From Rhizobium sullae (lineage in GTDB: Bacteria > Pseudomonadota > Alphaproteobacteria > Rhizobiales > Rhizobiaceae), in the NCBI RefSeq assembly GCF_025200715.1, contig NZ_CP104144.1, forward strand, positions 1,550,001 through 1,614,000: a DNA stretch of 64,000 nucleotides, read 5' to 3'. Position numbers and translations under genes: made by a program. Positions 10,287 through 19,120 of this stretch are shown here, in pieces. The notes beneath the pieces are model-generated. The model worked only from the letters and a program-made list of their open reading frames with translations. It searched no databases and had not been told where the DNA came from. Within the stretch, counting starts at the first letter, position 1. Each line of letters opens with the position of its first letter.

Positions 10287-11428
10287 GCGCGCTCCTCCAC
10301 CATCACTGCCGCAAGCCGTTCTAACATGCTGGAGATCATGCTGGAATCGACGTTCAGCGTGATCGCGATCCTCAGCCGGGCGGTACCCTCAGGAACGGTC
10401 GGCGGCCGGATTGCCCGGATGTCGAAGCCCTCGTCACGCATGCGCGTGGCAATCCGGACGGCACGCACATTGTCGCCGATCATCACCGGCAGGATCTGCG
10501 ATCCGCTGCCCTCGACACCAGTTGCAGCCGTGAGTGCGGAATTTGCAAAAGCCCGCAGCGCGTCGAATTCCGAGCGCCGTTGCGGCTCGTCGTCAAGAAC
10601 CCGCAGTGCTTCGCGAACAACGGACGCCATCAAAGGCGACGGGGCCGTCGAATAGATGAAACCACGAGCGCGGTTGACGAGGTAGTTGCAGATGACGGCA
10701 CTGGCCGAAAGCAGCGCTCCCGAAACGCCAAGCGCCTTGCCGCAGGTATGAAGGACGATGAGGTTATCTTGCGCTTCCAGACCTGCCGAAAGACCGCGCC
10801 CCCCCCGGCCGAAGACACCGGTCGCATGCGCTTCGTCCACGACCAGGAAGGCGCCATGCGCGTTCGCGATGCCTGCAAGTTCGGCAAGTGGCGCGCGATC
10901 GCCGTCCATGGAATAGAGGCTCTCGACGGCAATCCAGGGCCTGCCGGTACCGCCCGCCTGGCGCCATTTCCTGATTGCCGCATCGAAGGCCTCGACATCA
11001 TTGTGCAGGACCGGCATCGCCTGCGCCTTGCCCGCCGCGATCCCCTCATGTGCACTGGCATGGATCAGACCATCGTAGACGATGAGGTCCTCGCGTTGCG
11101 GAAGGGTCGAAAAGAGGGCGGTATTGGCGGCGTAGCCGCTGCCGAAATAGACGACCCTTCCGGTCCCGAAATATGCGGCAGCTTCGGCCTCTAGCGCCTC
11201 GTGCTCCGGATGATTGCCGCGCAGCAGTCTTGACCCCCCTGCCCCGACCGGAACGCCGCGCTCGATCGCCTCGGCAATCGCGTTCTTGAGACGCTTCGAT
11301 TGAGCAAGCCCCAGATAATCGTTCGACGTGAAGTCGATGCCGCTCTGGCCGATCAGCGCACGTGCACGGCCCTTTCGTTCAAGGCCAGCCAGCGTCCGCT
11401 CATAGCGGGCAAGGCCCGCAAAGCTCAT
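10283..11428 (-). CDS. bioF: 8-amino-7-oxononanoate synthase BioF
   Basis: 381 residues of the alpha-oxoamine synthase family: [11 protein letters not shown] near residue 35, [15 protein letters not shown] around 200, and the PLP Lys in [12 protein letters not shown] near 232. It condenses pimeloyl-ACP (or -CoA) with alanine to give KAPA. It overlaps bioB and bioD by ATGA-type junctions. Confidence 0.94.
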   Translation of the reverse strand: MSFAGLARYERTLAGLERKGRARALIGQSGIDFTSNDYLGLAQSKRLKNAIAEAIERGVPVGAGGSRLLRGNHPEHEALEAEAAAYFGTGRVVYFGSGYAANTALFSTLPQREDLIVYDGLIHASAHEGIAAGKAQAMPVLHNDVEAFDAAIRKWRQAGGTGRPWIAVESLYSMDGDRAPLAELAGIANAHGAFLVVDEAHATGVFGRGGRGLSAGLEAQDNLIVLHTCGKALGVSGALLSASAVICNYLVNRARGFIYSTAPSPLMASVVREALRVLDDEPQRRSEFDALRAFANSALTAATGVEGSGSQILPVMIGDNVRAVRIATRMRDEGFDIRAIRPPTVPEGTARLRIAITLNVDSSMISSMLERLAAVMVEERA

Positions 11429-12444
11429 TGTGCCGTCTCCGGTTCTGCTGCACCCAGCTCCATTGGCCTCAGGCCAAGACGGCGAAATAGAGCGCTGTCA
11501 TGATCTTCCCCGGGATTGTCGGCCGTCAGCAAGGTGTCGCCGATGAAGACGGAATTGGCGCCGGCGAAGAAACAGAGGGCCTGCATCTCGTCGCTCATGC
11601 CGGTGCGTCCCGCCGAAAGCCGCACATGCGAGGCCGGCATCAGAATGCGGGCAAGCGCAATCGTGCGCACGAAGTCGATCGGGTCGACGGGTTCGGCGTC
11701 GGCAAGCTTTGATCCCGGGATCGGGATCAGCATGTTGATCGGCACGCTCTCGGGCGGCACGGGAAGGTTGGCAAGCGTCACCAACATCGCGATGCGGTCC
11801 TTCGTCGTTTCACCCATGCCGAGGATGCCGCCGGCGCAGACCTTTATGCCGGCATCCCGGACGTTTGACAGCGTCTCCAAACGGTCGGCAAAGGTCCGCG
11901 TGGTGATGATCTCGCTGTAGAAGCGCTCGGAAGTGTCGACATTGTGGTTGTAATAGTCGAGGCCGGCCTCGGCGAGCGAGGCCGATTGAGCGGGCGTCAG
12001 CATCCCAAGCGTCATGCAGGTTTCCATGCCGAGCGCCTTGACGCCGTGAACCATAGCGACGATCGCGTCCATGTCGCGGTCCTTGGGACTGCGCCATGCC
12101 GCTCCCATGCAGTAGCGCGTCGCACCACCCTCCTTGGCCTTCCGCGCTTCGGCAAGGACGCGCTCGACTTCCATCAGCTTCGAAGCCTTGAGCCCGGTCG
12201 GATAGTGTGCGGACTGGCTGCAATAGCCGCAATCCTCCGCGCAGCCGCCGGTCTTGATCGAAAGCAGACGGCTCATCTGGATCGCATTGGGGTCGAAGTT
12301 CTCGCGATGGACGCTGTGTGCACGAAAGAGGAGATCATTGAATGGCAGATTATAGATAATTTCTGCCTCATCGATCTGATATGGGACCGGGAACGCTATC
12401 TCACGCTCATTTCCGCTCGCGCTATCAGCCATTTTACCCTGCAT
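11425..12444 (-). CDS. bioB: Biotin synthase BioB (radical SAM)
   Basis: 339 residues. The radical-SAM CxxxCxxC motif is clear ([18 protein letters not shown], about residue 60), followed by RYCMGAAWR and YNHNVDTS. It inserts sulfur into dethiobiotin. An ATG at 12516 opens the frame but lies just ahead of the BioR box. The ATG at 12444 has GGGAGAGGA nine bases upstream, places the box in the leader, and is the better start; an ATG at 12432 is also possible. First gene of bioBFDAZ. Confidence 0.93.
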   Translation of the reverse strand: MQGKMADSASGNEREIAFPVPYQIDEAEIIYNLPFNDLLFRAHSVHRENFDPNAIQMSRLLSIKTGGCAEDCGYCSQSAHYPTGLKASKLMEVERVLAEARKAKEGGATRYCMGAAWRSPKDRDMDAIVAMVHGVKALGMETCMTLGMLTPAQSASLAEAGLDYYNHNVDTSERFYSEIITTRTFADRLETLSNVRDAGIKVCAGGILGMGETTKDRIAMLVTLANLPVPPESVPINMLIPIPGSKLADAEPVDPIDFVRTIALARILMPASHVRLSAGRTGMSDEMQALCFFAGANSVFIGDTLLTADNPGEDHDSALFRRLGLRPMELGAAEPETAQ

Positions 12445-12474
12445 CGAATCAAATCCTCTCCCGCAAATGCATCG

Positions 12475-12503
12475 ATATAGATATCTTGCATTTTTATCTA
12501 TAA
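12475..12503 (-). promoter_or_regulatory. BioR operator in front of bioB
   Basis: TTATCTATAA at 12494-12503 (reverse complement TTATAGATAA) matches the published alphaproteobacterial BioR consensus TTATMKATAA exactly. A weaker copy, ATATAGATAT, sits at 12475-12484, 19 bases away. Both lie between the bioB ribosome-binding site and bioR, where a repressor would block bioB transcription. Confidence 0.85.
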
Positions 12504-12588
12504 TTATCCGGCGCAAGGTAGCGCAAGGGGCAGAGTCCAGATTTCTGCAGATAACAGATTGCGGCGATGCAAATCAGACCGGCGGCAT

Positions 12589-13257
12589 CTAGCCGACGAT
12601 CGCGAAACGTTCGGCATCAGGAGCGGCGCCGCTTCTTGCCGGCCGGCGGCCGATCCACTGAACATGCCGCTCCAGCACCGTTGCCGCGTGCTCCGTTTCG
12701 CCCTCACGAAGGAAGCTAAGGATCGCCCGATGATCGCGGTCCTTCGGCGTCATCCAGCCTGAATTCCAGGTCGCGAACAAAAACCGCGCGCTGGCGGCAT
12801 GCAGATCGTCGATTGCCGCCAATAGACGGGGCATCCCGCATGGCGACAGGATCAGGCGATGGAAGCGCCTGTTGGCGGATTCCCAGCCGCGAACGTCGAG
12901 CGCCTGGTCGCCTTCAAGGATGGCGCGTTCTGCCTGATCGAGGATGGACGGCGTCAAATGGGGAGCGGCATGACGAAGCGCCAGGACCTCGAGCGCGGCG
13001 CGCATGCGCGCCACTTCCTGCACTTCTGCAAGATCAAACGATGCGACCCTGACGCCCCGCCTTGGCTCGCTGATCGCAAGCCCCTGCGCCTCCAGCCGCC
13101 GGAGTGCTTCGCGCACCGGCACATGGCTGGAGCCGAATTCCTCGGCAATGTGATCCTGCTTGAGTTTGGAGCCGGGTTCGAGTTGCCCTGTTACGATCCG
13201 GTCGGCAAGAACGCGGCTTATCCGTGCGGCAATGGTCTCGTCATTATGGTCGGTCAT
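12589..13257 (-). CDS. bioR: Biotin operon repressor BioR (GntR family)
   Basis: 222 residues with an N-terminal winged helix (residues 10-75; EEFGSSHVPVREALRRLEAQG) and an FCD-type helical effector domain (LAEVQEVARMRAALEVLALRHA onward). It lies directly upstream of bioB on the same strand, with a TTATAGATAA box in front of itself and of bioB. This is the arrangement known for BioR, which in alphaproteobacteria replaces the bifunctional BirA repressor. Autoregulation is inferred from the box 3 bases before its start codon. Confidence 0.9.
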   Translation of the reverse strand: MTDHNDETIAARISRVLADRIVTGQLEPGSKLKQDHIAEEFGSSHVPVREALRRLEAQGLAISEPRRGVRVASFDLAEVQEVARMRAALEVLALRHAAPHLTPSILDQAERAILEGDQALDVRGWESANRRFHRLILSPCGMPRLLAAIDDLHAASARFLFATWNSGWMTPKDRDHRAILSFLREGETEHAATVLERHVQWIGRRPARSGAAPDAERFAIVG

Positions 13258-13260
13258 TTT

Positions 13261-13270
13261 TTATAGATAA
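13261..13270 (-). promoter_or_regulatory. BioR operator in front of bioR
   Basis: TTATAGATAA, an exact match to the BioR consensus, three bases upstream of the bioR start codon. It is the same 10-mer (other orientation) as the bioB box, so BioR likely controls itself. Confidence 0.82.
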
Positions 13271-13317
13271 TTCGCTTCGGCACGGCTGTCGAGACGGCAG
13301 CCATCATGGGGCAATTC

Positions 13318-15039
13318 TCAGGAACTGATCGCGACCTGGGCATCGTAGAGCCGCCTGTAATGGCCGCGGCGCTCCAGCAATTCGGCATGCGAGCCCTGCT
13401 CGACCACACGCGAGCCGGCGACGACGATAATTCTGTCTGCATCGCGTATCGTTGCCAGCCGGTGTGCGATGATCAGCGTGGTGCGGCCTTGCGCGAGCAT
13501 GGCCAGCGATTGCTGGATCTCGCGTTCTGTTTCGGTATCGAGCGCGGACGTCGCCTCGTCGAGAATGAGGATCGGCGGGTTCTTTACGAACATGCGCGCA
13601 ATCGCCAGGCGCTGCTTTTGTCCGCCCGACAATTTGACGCCGCGCTCGCCGATGAGGGTGTCCAATCCGTTCGGCAGCGATACGATCATGTCGTCGAGCT
13701 TGGCGCGCCTGACCGCCTCGACGATATCCGCTTCGGTGGCGTCGAGCCTTCCATAGGCGATATTCTCGCGGATCGTCCCAGCAAACAGGAAGACATCCTG
13801 CTGCACAACGCCGATCTGACGCCTGAGCGAGGCAAGCGTCATATGGCGGATATCAATACCGTCCACCGAGATTGCCCCGTTGCCGACTTCATAAAAGCGC
13901 GGCAGCAGCGAGCATATCGTCGTCTTGCCGGCGCCGGATGGGCCCACAAATGCAACTGTCTCGCCTGCCCTGATCGTCAGATTGACATCCTGAAGTGCGG
14001 GCTTACCGGAACTGTAGGCGAAGGACACGTCTTCATAGATGATTTCGCCCTTCAGGTGGTCGATATCGATCGCATCGGGTGCGTCTTCGATGTCGGGCTC
14101 GGTGTCGATCAATTCGGTAAACCGCCGGAAGCCGGCGATGCCCTTCGGATAGGTCTCGATGACGGAATTGATCTTCTCGACGGGCCGGAAGAAGACGCCG
14201 ACCAGGAGCAGGAAGCCGATGAAGCCTCCCGCCGTCAGCTCTCCGGCCAGAACGAAGTAGCTGCCGGCGATCATCACAATCATCTGCGTCAACCGCATGC
14301 TCATGTAGCTGAGCGACGTGCTGGCGGCCATGATGCGATAGGCTTCGAGCTTCGTTTTCCGGTAGCTTTGATTGTCGTTTTCGAAGAGCGCACGTTCATG
14401 GTCCTCATTGCCGAAGGCCTGCACGACCCTGACGCCGCCGACGCTCTCCTCGATCCGGGCATTGAAGTCGCCGACGCGTCCGAAGAGTGCCCGCGAATTC
14501 CTCGTCATCCGGGTCCCGTAGCGGCTCGTCACCCACGCCGTCAGCGGCACGATGACGGCGGTGACCAGCGCCAACTGCCAATTCACTGACACCATCAGGA
14601 TAAGTGCGCCGATGAACGTCATCACCGCTATGAAAAGATCCTCGGGACCGTGATGGGCAACCTCGCCGATCTCTTCGAGATCCTTGGTGAGGCGGCCGAC
14701 CAGATGCCCCGTCTTCTGGTTGTCGTAATAACTGAAGGAGAGTTTCTGAAGATGATCGAAGGCCGCGCGGCGCATATCGGTCTCGATATTGATGCCGAGC
14801 ATATGCCCCCAATAGGTGACGATCGCCATCAGGCCGGTATTGATCGCGTAGACCACCAGAAGACCGGCAGAGGCCAGCAGAATAAGCAGCCAATCCTGGC
14901 CGACCAACAGCCTGTCGACAAACAGCTTCACGGCCATCGGAAAGCCGAGCTCGAGCAGGCCGGAGACGATCGCGCAGCTGAAATCGAGCACGAAAAGGCC
15001 GCGATAAGGCCTGTAGTAAGAAAGGAAACGGCGAAGCAT
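13318..15039 (-). CDS. ABC exporter half-transporter (membrane domain fused to ATPase, MsbA-like)
   Basis: 573 residues. The N-terminal half has about six membrane segments (MLRRFLSYYRPYRGLFVLDF onward) and the coupling region SFSYYDNQKTGHLVGRLT. The C-terminal ATPase has Walker A VGPSGAGKTT (about 370), signature LSGGQKQRLAIAR and Walker B ILILDEATSALD, then the H-loop IIAHRLAT. The start at 15039 follows AAGGGTCGAA and matches the usual N-terminus; earlier ATGs give an unlikely hydrophilic extension. It likely exports a lipid or drug as a homodimer; the substrate is unknown. It is upstream of bioR on the same strand, 60 bases away, but no functional link to biotin is evident. Confidence 0.87.
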   Translation of the reverse strand: MLRRFLSYYRPYRGLFVLDFSCAIVSGLLELGFPMAVKLFVDRLLVGQDWLLILLASAGLLVVYAINTGLMAIVTYWGHMLGINIETDMRRAAFDHLQKLSFSYYDNQKTGHLVGRLTKDLEEIGEVAHHGPEDLFIAVMTFIGALILMVSVNWQLALVTAVIVPLTAWVTSRYGTRMTRNSRALFGRVGDFNARIEESVGGVRVVQAFGNEDHERALFENDNQSYRKTKLEAYRIMAASTSLSYMSMRLTQMIVMIAGSYFVLAGELTAGGFIGFLLLVGVFFRPVEKINSVIETYPKGIAGFRRFTELIDTEPDIEDAPDAIDIDHLKGEIIYEDVSFAYSSGKPALQDVNLTIRAGETVAFVGPSGAGKTTICSLLPRFYEVGNGAISVDGIDIRHMTLASLRRQIGVVQQDVFLFAGTIRENIAYGRLDATEADIVEAVRRAKLDDMIVSLPNGLDTLIGERGVKLSGGQKQRLAIARMFVKNPPILILDEATSALDTETEREIQQSLAMLAQGRTTLIIAHRLATIRDADRIIVVAGSRVVEQGSHAELLERRGHYRRLYDAQVAISS

Positions 15040-15104
15040 TTCGACCCTTAAAGGTATGAGCTTAAGCGGCGGCATTGACGATAAGCGCGCATTGATGCGA
15101 AACG

Positions 15105-15119
15105 TGACCCGCATTCTCA
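15105..15119 (+). promoter_or_regulatory. IRO/RirA-type box (TGA-N9-TCA) upstream of fhuC
   Basis: TGACCCGCATTCTCA fits the iron-responsive operator TGA-N9-TCA described for RirA-regulated rhizobial iron genes. It lies 34 bases before the fhuC ATG. Only six positions are fixed, so a chance match in this 110-base gap has a probability of a few percent; the location makes it credible. Confidence 0.5.
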
Positions 15120-15152
15120 TATTTTTTGACGGGAGCCAATAGGGCGCTGTGC

Positions 15153-15989
15153 ATGACATTGCATCTTGATAGGAAACGGGCAACTGCCGCTGAGGCGAAA
15201 GGTTCCGACGCGGGCACCGCTTCCATGCTCTCGCTTCGAGGCGTCAGCTTCGTCATCGAAGGCCGTACGCTGCTGCATCCGCTGACGCTGGATTTTGAAG
15301 CCGGCAAAACGGTCGGGCTGATCGGCCATAACGGTTCCGGAAAATCGACGCTGCTGAAGCTTCTCGCCCGCCAGCAACAGCCTTCTTCCGGCACGATACG
15401 CTTCGAAGGCAAGGCGCTTGCCGAATGGCCGGGCCGCGCCTTTGCCCGCCGCCTCGGCTACCTGCCGCAGCAGACGCCGGCAGCGCCGGGGATGCTTGTC
15501 AATGAGCTTGTCGCGCTCGGCCGCTACCCCTGGCATGGTACGCTTGGCCGCTTCGCAGAAGCAGATCGCATTAAGGTTTCCGAAGCGCTGGAACTTACAG
15601 GCATCGCCTCATTCGCCGGCAGGCTTGTCGATACACTGTCGGGCGGAGAGCGCCAGCGCGTATGGCTGGCTATGCTTGTGGCGCAGGATGCCGATTGCCT
15701 GCTGCTTGACGAACCCATCTCCGCACTCGACATCGGCCATCAACTCGAAGTGCTGACACTGACCCAGAAACTCTCCCGCGAGAAGGGCCTCAGCGTCATT
15801 GCCGTGCTTCACGACGTCAACATGGCGGCGAGATTCTGCGACGAAATCGTCGCGCTGCATTTGGGGCGCTTGATCGCGCAAGGAACACCCGCCGAAATCA
15901 TGAAACCTGCCGAACTCGACAAGATCTACAATGTCCGGATGGATGTGATGCAGCAACGGTCCGGCCGGCTTGTGGCGGTGGCCCAATAA
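15153..15989 (+). CDS. fhuC: Ferric hydroxamate ABC transporter ATP-binding protein FhuC
   Basis: 278 residues of the FepC/FhuC family: Walker A GLIGHNGSGKST, family stretch ALGRYPWHGTLGRF, signature LSGGERQRVWLAMLVAQ, Walker B LLLDEPISALDIGHQ and H-loop VIAVLHDVNMAARFCD. It powers import of ferric hydroxamates. The ATG at 15153 has a distant GGGAG; an in-frame TTG at 15126 and ATG at 15225 are alternatives. It heads an iron uptake locus on the plus strand, separated by about 150 bases from the receptor gene. Confidence 0.87.
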   Translation: MTLHLDRKRATAAEAKGSDAGTASMLSLRGVSFVIEGRTLLHPLTLDFEAGKTVGLIGHNGSGKSTLLKLLARQQQPSSGTIRFEGKALAEWPGRAFARRLGYLPQQTPAAPGMLVNELVALGRYPWHGTLGRFAEADRIKVSEALELTGIASFAGRLVDTLSGGERQRVWLAMLVAQDADCLLLDEPISALDIGHQLEVLTLTQKLSREKGLSVIAVLHDVNMAARFCDEIVALHLGRLIAQGTPAEIMKPAELDKIYNVRMDVMQQRSGRLVAVAQ

Positions 15990-16033
15990 AATCCCTGGAT
16001 TGCAAGTTCGAAGGCGGGCTTTTTTCACGCCTG

Positions 16034-16058
16034 AAAGTTGACAGTCATTGGCAACTTT
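16034..16058 (+). promoter_or_regulatory. Inverted repeat AAAGTTG-N11-CAACTTT upstream of the siderophore receptor
   Basis: Perfect 7-base arms at 16034-16040 and 16052-16058 in the leader of the TonB receptor gene, 84 bases before its ATG. It does not match the IRO box (the nearest TGA...TCA has 10 bases between). It could be an operator for another iron regulator, or an mRNA structure. Confidence 0.45.
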
Positions 16059-16142
16059 AATACGTCTCGGCCTGGAAGCCACGGCCCCGCGCCCCAGCCA
16101 CCAGCATTTCATTTCGATATCGAATTTGCACGGGGAGCAGCG

Positions 16143-18263
16143 ATGTCCTTTCGTTCCACGCTTGGCCGCACCATTCTTTCTCTTTCATGCAACACAGGCT
16201 TTTTTCTACCAGCGATTGCGCAGGATCAGGCAGCGACCGTGCTGCAGCCTGTCGTCATCCAAGGGGATGGCGGTGCAGGCAGCAGCGGCATTTTCGAAGA
16301 GGATGGTTACGTTGCGAAAGCCGGGCGCGCAACCGGCAAGAGCGATACCCCGCTCATCGAAACGCCGCAGTCCGTGTCCGTGATCACGGCGAGTCAGATC
16401 GAGGCGCAAGGTGCCGAAACGCTGAATGCGGCCCTGCGTTATAGCGCAGGCGTCGCCGGCGAGAACAACGGCTCGGATACCCGCGGCTATGGCCTGCAAA
16501 TCCGCGGCTTCAACGTCTCCGACGAAATCTTCTATGTCGATGGCCTTCATTCGAAGGGAACCGAATTCGCCTCCTTCCTGTCGCTGGAGACTTACGGCGC
16601 CGAAGCCATCGAGCTAGTGCGCGGCCCGGCTTCCGTACTTTACGGGCAGAACAGCCCCGGCGGCATCATCAACTACTCCAGCAAACGCCCGACTTCCGAA
16701 GCGTTCGGCGAAGTAGGCCTCAGCGTCGGCAGCTTCGATCGCTACGAGGCACAATTCGACATCGGCGGTCCGATCACCGAAGACGGCGTGTTCAGCTACC
16801 GTCTGACGGGTTTCGGCCGCAAGGGCGATACACACGTGGACTTCGTCAACGACGATCGCATCTACCTCGCACCCTCCGTCAAATGGGCGCCGGACGACGA
16901 AACGAGCCTGACGGTCTTTGCGAAATACCAGAAGGACTTCACCGGTTGGGGCATCCAGTTTCTGCCGGCATCCGGAACCGTCCTGCCGAACGAAAACGGC
17001 GAAATTCCACGCGACAGGTTTGTCGGCGAACCGGATTTTGACCGCTATGATCTGACGATTGCGACGATCGGCTACGAGTTCGAGCACCAGATCGACGAGA
17101 CGTGGGCTTTCCGGCAGAACGCGCGCTATTCATATCTGAAAAACGTACAGGAAGGCGTTTTTGGCAGCGGACTTGCCGCTGACGGACGCACCCTCATGCG
17201 CTATGCCGACGAAGGTCGGTCGCAGCTCGCAAGCTTTGCGATCGACAATCAGGCAGAGGCAATGTTCGACACAGGTCAGCTCGAGCATAAGATGCTTTTC
17301 GGGCTGGATTATCAGTATACGCATTTCAAAGACTGGGGCACTTATGCCGACGTCGATCCTATCGATGTCTTCAATCCAGTCTACGGTTCGCCGCTGCCAG
17401 CACTTGATGTCTATACCGATGCGAAGACGACGCAGCACCAGGTCGGCCTTTATGTGAACGACCAGGTCAAATTCGATAAATTCGTGCTGACGGGCGGTCT
17501 GCGTCACGACTGGGCGCGAACGGAAACGCTCGAGCAGCTTGACGGTAGCCGTACAGACAAATCCGACAGCGCCTTTACCGGCCGCCTCGGCCTTGTCTAT
17601 CTGGCCGACAACGGTCTTGCACCTTATGCCAGCTATTCGACCTCGTTCATGCCGGTCCTTGACGATCCGAGCTTCGACCCGGAAACCGGACGGCAGTACG
17701 AGGTCGGCGTGAAGTATCAGCCGGAAGGCTATAACAGCTTCGTCACTCTTTCGGCGTTTGATCTGACGAAAGACAATGCCGTTCGCTATCAAGGAAGTAC
17801 TGCCGTGCAGAGCGGAGAAATCCGCTCACGCGGCATCGAACTCGAAGGCGTCGCAAGCCTCGATCAGGGCTGGGATATCAAGCTCGCTTATGCCTATCTC
17901 GATACCGAAATCATGGACGATACCGAGGGAACCGGCGGCAACACGCCCTACGGCGTGCCGCGCCATCGCGCGTCGCTGTGGGCAAAGTACACGGTCCAGC
18001 GCGGCACGCTGGAGGGTCTCGGCCTTGCCGCAGGTGTCCGTTATATCGGATCGACCTATGGCGACGATGCGAATTCCTTCAAGGTTCCGAGCGCCACGCT
18101 TGTCGACCTTGCCGCAAATTACCAGTGGAAGGACTACGAGTTCCAGCTCAACGTCAGTAATCTGTTCGACAAGCGCTATGTGGCCTCTTGCTTTTCGGAA
18201 ACGGCCGGATGCTTTTTTGGCGAGGGCCGCAAGATCGTCGGCTCGGTGAAATACCGTTGGTGA
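16143..18263 (+). CDS. fhuA: TonB-dependent ferric siderophore receptor (FhuA-like)
   Basis: 706 residues. A signal peptide ends near PAIAQ; the plug domain follows (TPLIETPQSVSVITASQIE, then IRGFNVSDEIFYVDG and VRGPASVLYGQNSPGGIINY). A 22-strand type barrel fills the rest, ending in the aromatic KYRW expected of outer-membrane proteins. It belongs to the TonB-siderophore subfamily that includes FhuA. Start chosen at the ATG after GGGGAGCAGCG. It sits between the ATPase gene and the binding protein/permease genes; the one-base stop/start overlap with fhuD indicates one transcript. A hydroxamate ligand is inferred from the neighbours. Confidence 0.88.
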   Translation: MSFRSTLGRTILSLSCNTGFFLPAIAQDQAATVLQPVVIQGDGGAGSSGIFEEDGYVAKAGRATGKSDTPLIETPQSVSVITASQIEAQGAETLNAALRYSAGVAGENNGSDTRGYGLQIRGFNVSDEIFYVDGLHSKGTEFASFLSLETYGAEAIELVRGPASVLYGQNSPGGIINYSSKRPTSEAFGEVGLSVGSFDRYEAQFDIGGPITEDGVFSYRLTGFGRKGDTHVDFVNDDRIYLAPSVKWAPDDETSLTVFAKYQKDFTGWGIQFLPASGTVLPNENGEIPRDRFVGEPDFDRYDLTIATIGYEFEHQIDETWAFRQNARYSYLKNVQEGVFGSGLAADGRTLMRYADEGRSQLASFAIDNQAEAMFDTGQLEHKMLFGLDYQYTHFKDWGTYADVDPIDVFNPVYGSPLPALDVYTDAKTTQHQVGLYVNDQVKFDKFVLTGGLRHDWARTETLEQLDGSRTDKSDSAFTGRLGLVYLADNGLAPYASYSTSFMPVLDDPSFDPETGRQYEVGVKYQPEGYNSFVTLSAFDLTKDNAVRYQGSTAVQSGEIRSRGIELEGVASLDQGWDIKLAYAYLDTEIMDDTEGTGGNTPYGVPRHRASLWAKYTVQRGTLEGLGLAAGVRYIGSTYGDDANSFKVPSATLVDLAANYQWKDYEFQLNVSNLFDKRYVASCFSETAGCFFGEGRKIVGSVKYRW

Positions 18264-19120
18264 TGTTTACCCGGCGGACATTACTCGGCGCGCTTGCAGC
18301 ATCGCCTTTCGCACCGGCGGCCTTCGCAGGGCTGCCGCGCCGCATCGTCTGCCTCGAATGGACGTCGGCCGAAATGCTCGTATCACTCGGTGTGCCGCCA
18401 TTGGCGGTTGCCGATCTCAAAGGCTATCGGGACTGGGTCGCTGCGCCCGCCCTGCCCCTGTCGACACTTGATCTCGGCGCTCGCGGTGAACCGAACCTCG
18501 AAGTGATCAGCGCGATTCGTCCCGATCTGATCGCAGGCGCCTATGGCTACGGGATCGACGAAACGATGTACACGCGCTTTGCGCCGGTGTTCAGCGTTCC
18601 TTTTTATGAAGGCATGAGCACGCCGCTTGCCCAGGCGGAAGCCGAAACCGTAAAGCTCGGCGCGATCGTTGGACGGCAGGACGCAGCACGAAACCTTGTT
18701 AGCGAAACCATGCGGACGATCAATGATACCGGAGACGCCCTTCGTACACGTCCGGCGGGGCCGATCGCGATCATCAGCATGTTCGACGACCGTCAGGTGC
18801 GGGTCTATGGCAGGGGCAGCCTGTTTCAAGACGTGCTTGACCGCGTCGGCCTTGTCAACGCGTGGACCGGAGAGACATCGCAATGGGGATTTTCAACCGT
18901 TGGCATCGACGCGCTTACGGCAATCGGCAATGCCCACCTGATTTCGCTCGATCCCATCCCGCCGCATATCCGCATCCGCATTGAGCAGAGTTCGCTCTGG
19001 ACAAACCTGCCCTGTGTCAGAGCCGGAAATGTCGCAACGATCCCGCCGGTCTGGCCCTTCGGCGGTTTGGCCGCTGCCGCCCGTTTCGCCACTTTTATCA
19101 GGAACTTCGTGCAGGCATGA
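18263..19120 (+). CDS. fhuD: Ferric hydroxamate periplasmic binding protein FhuD
   Basis: 285 residues of the class III (FhuD/BtuF-type) binding-protein fold: RRIVCLEWTSAEMLVSLGVPPLAVAD, then NLEVISAIRPDLIAG. The N-terminus MFTRRTLLGALAASPFAP has a twin-Arg pair before a hydrophobic stretch and may be a Tat signal, as seen for several iron-siderophore binding proteins. The ATG shares its A with the receptor stop (TGATG). The stop overlaps the fhuB start. Confidence 0.87.
   Translation: MFTRRTLLGALAASPFAPAAFAGLPRRIVCLEWTSAEMLVSLGVPPLAVADLKGYRDWVAAPALPLSTLDLGARGEPNLEVISAIRPDLIAGAYGYGIDETMYTRFAPVFSVPFYEGMSTPLAQAEAETVKLGAIVGRQDAARNLVSETMRTINDTGDALRTRPAGPIAIISMFDDRQVRVYGRGSLFQDVLDRVGLVNAWTGETSQWGFSTVGIDALTAIGNAHLISLDPIPPHIRIRIEQSSLWTNLPCVRAGNVATIPPVWPFGGLAAAARFATFIRNFVQA

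Noticed and set aside
12445..12516. bioB starting from the ATG at 12516
   Set aside because: It would put the BioR box inside the coding region; the ATG at 12444 has a strong GGGAGAGGA site.
16032..16050. IRO box ahead of the siderophore receptor
   Set aside because: The nearest TGA...TCA pair has 10 bases between instead of nine, so it does not fit the motif.
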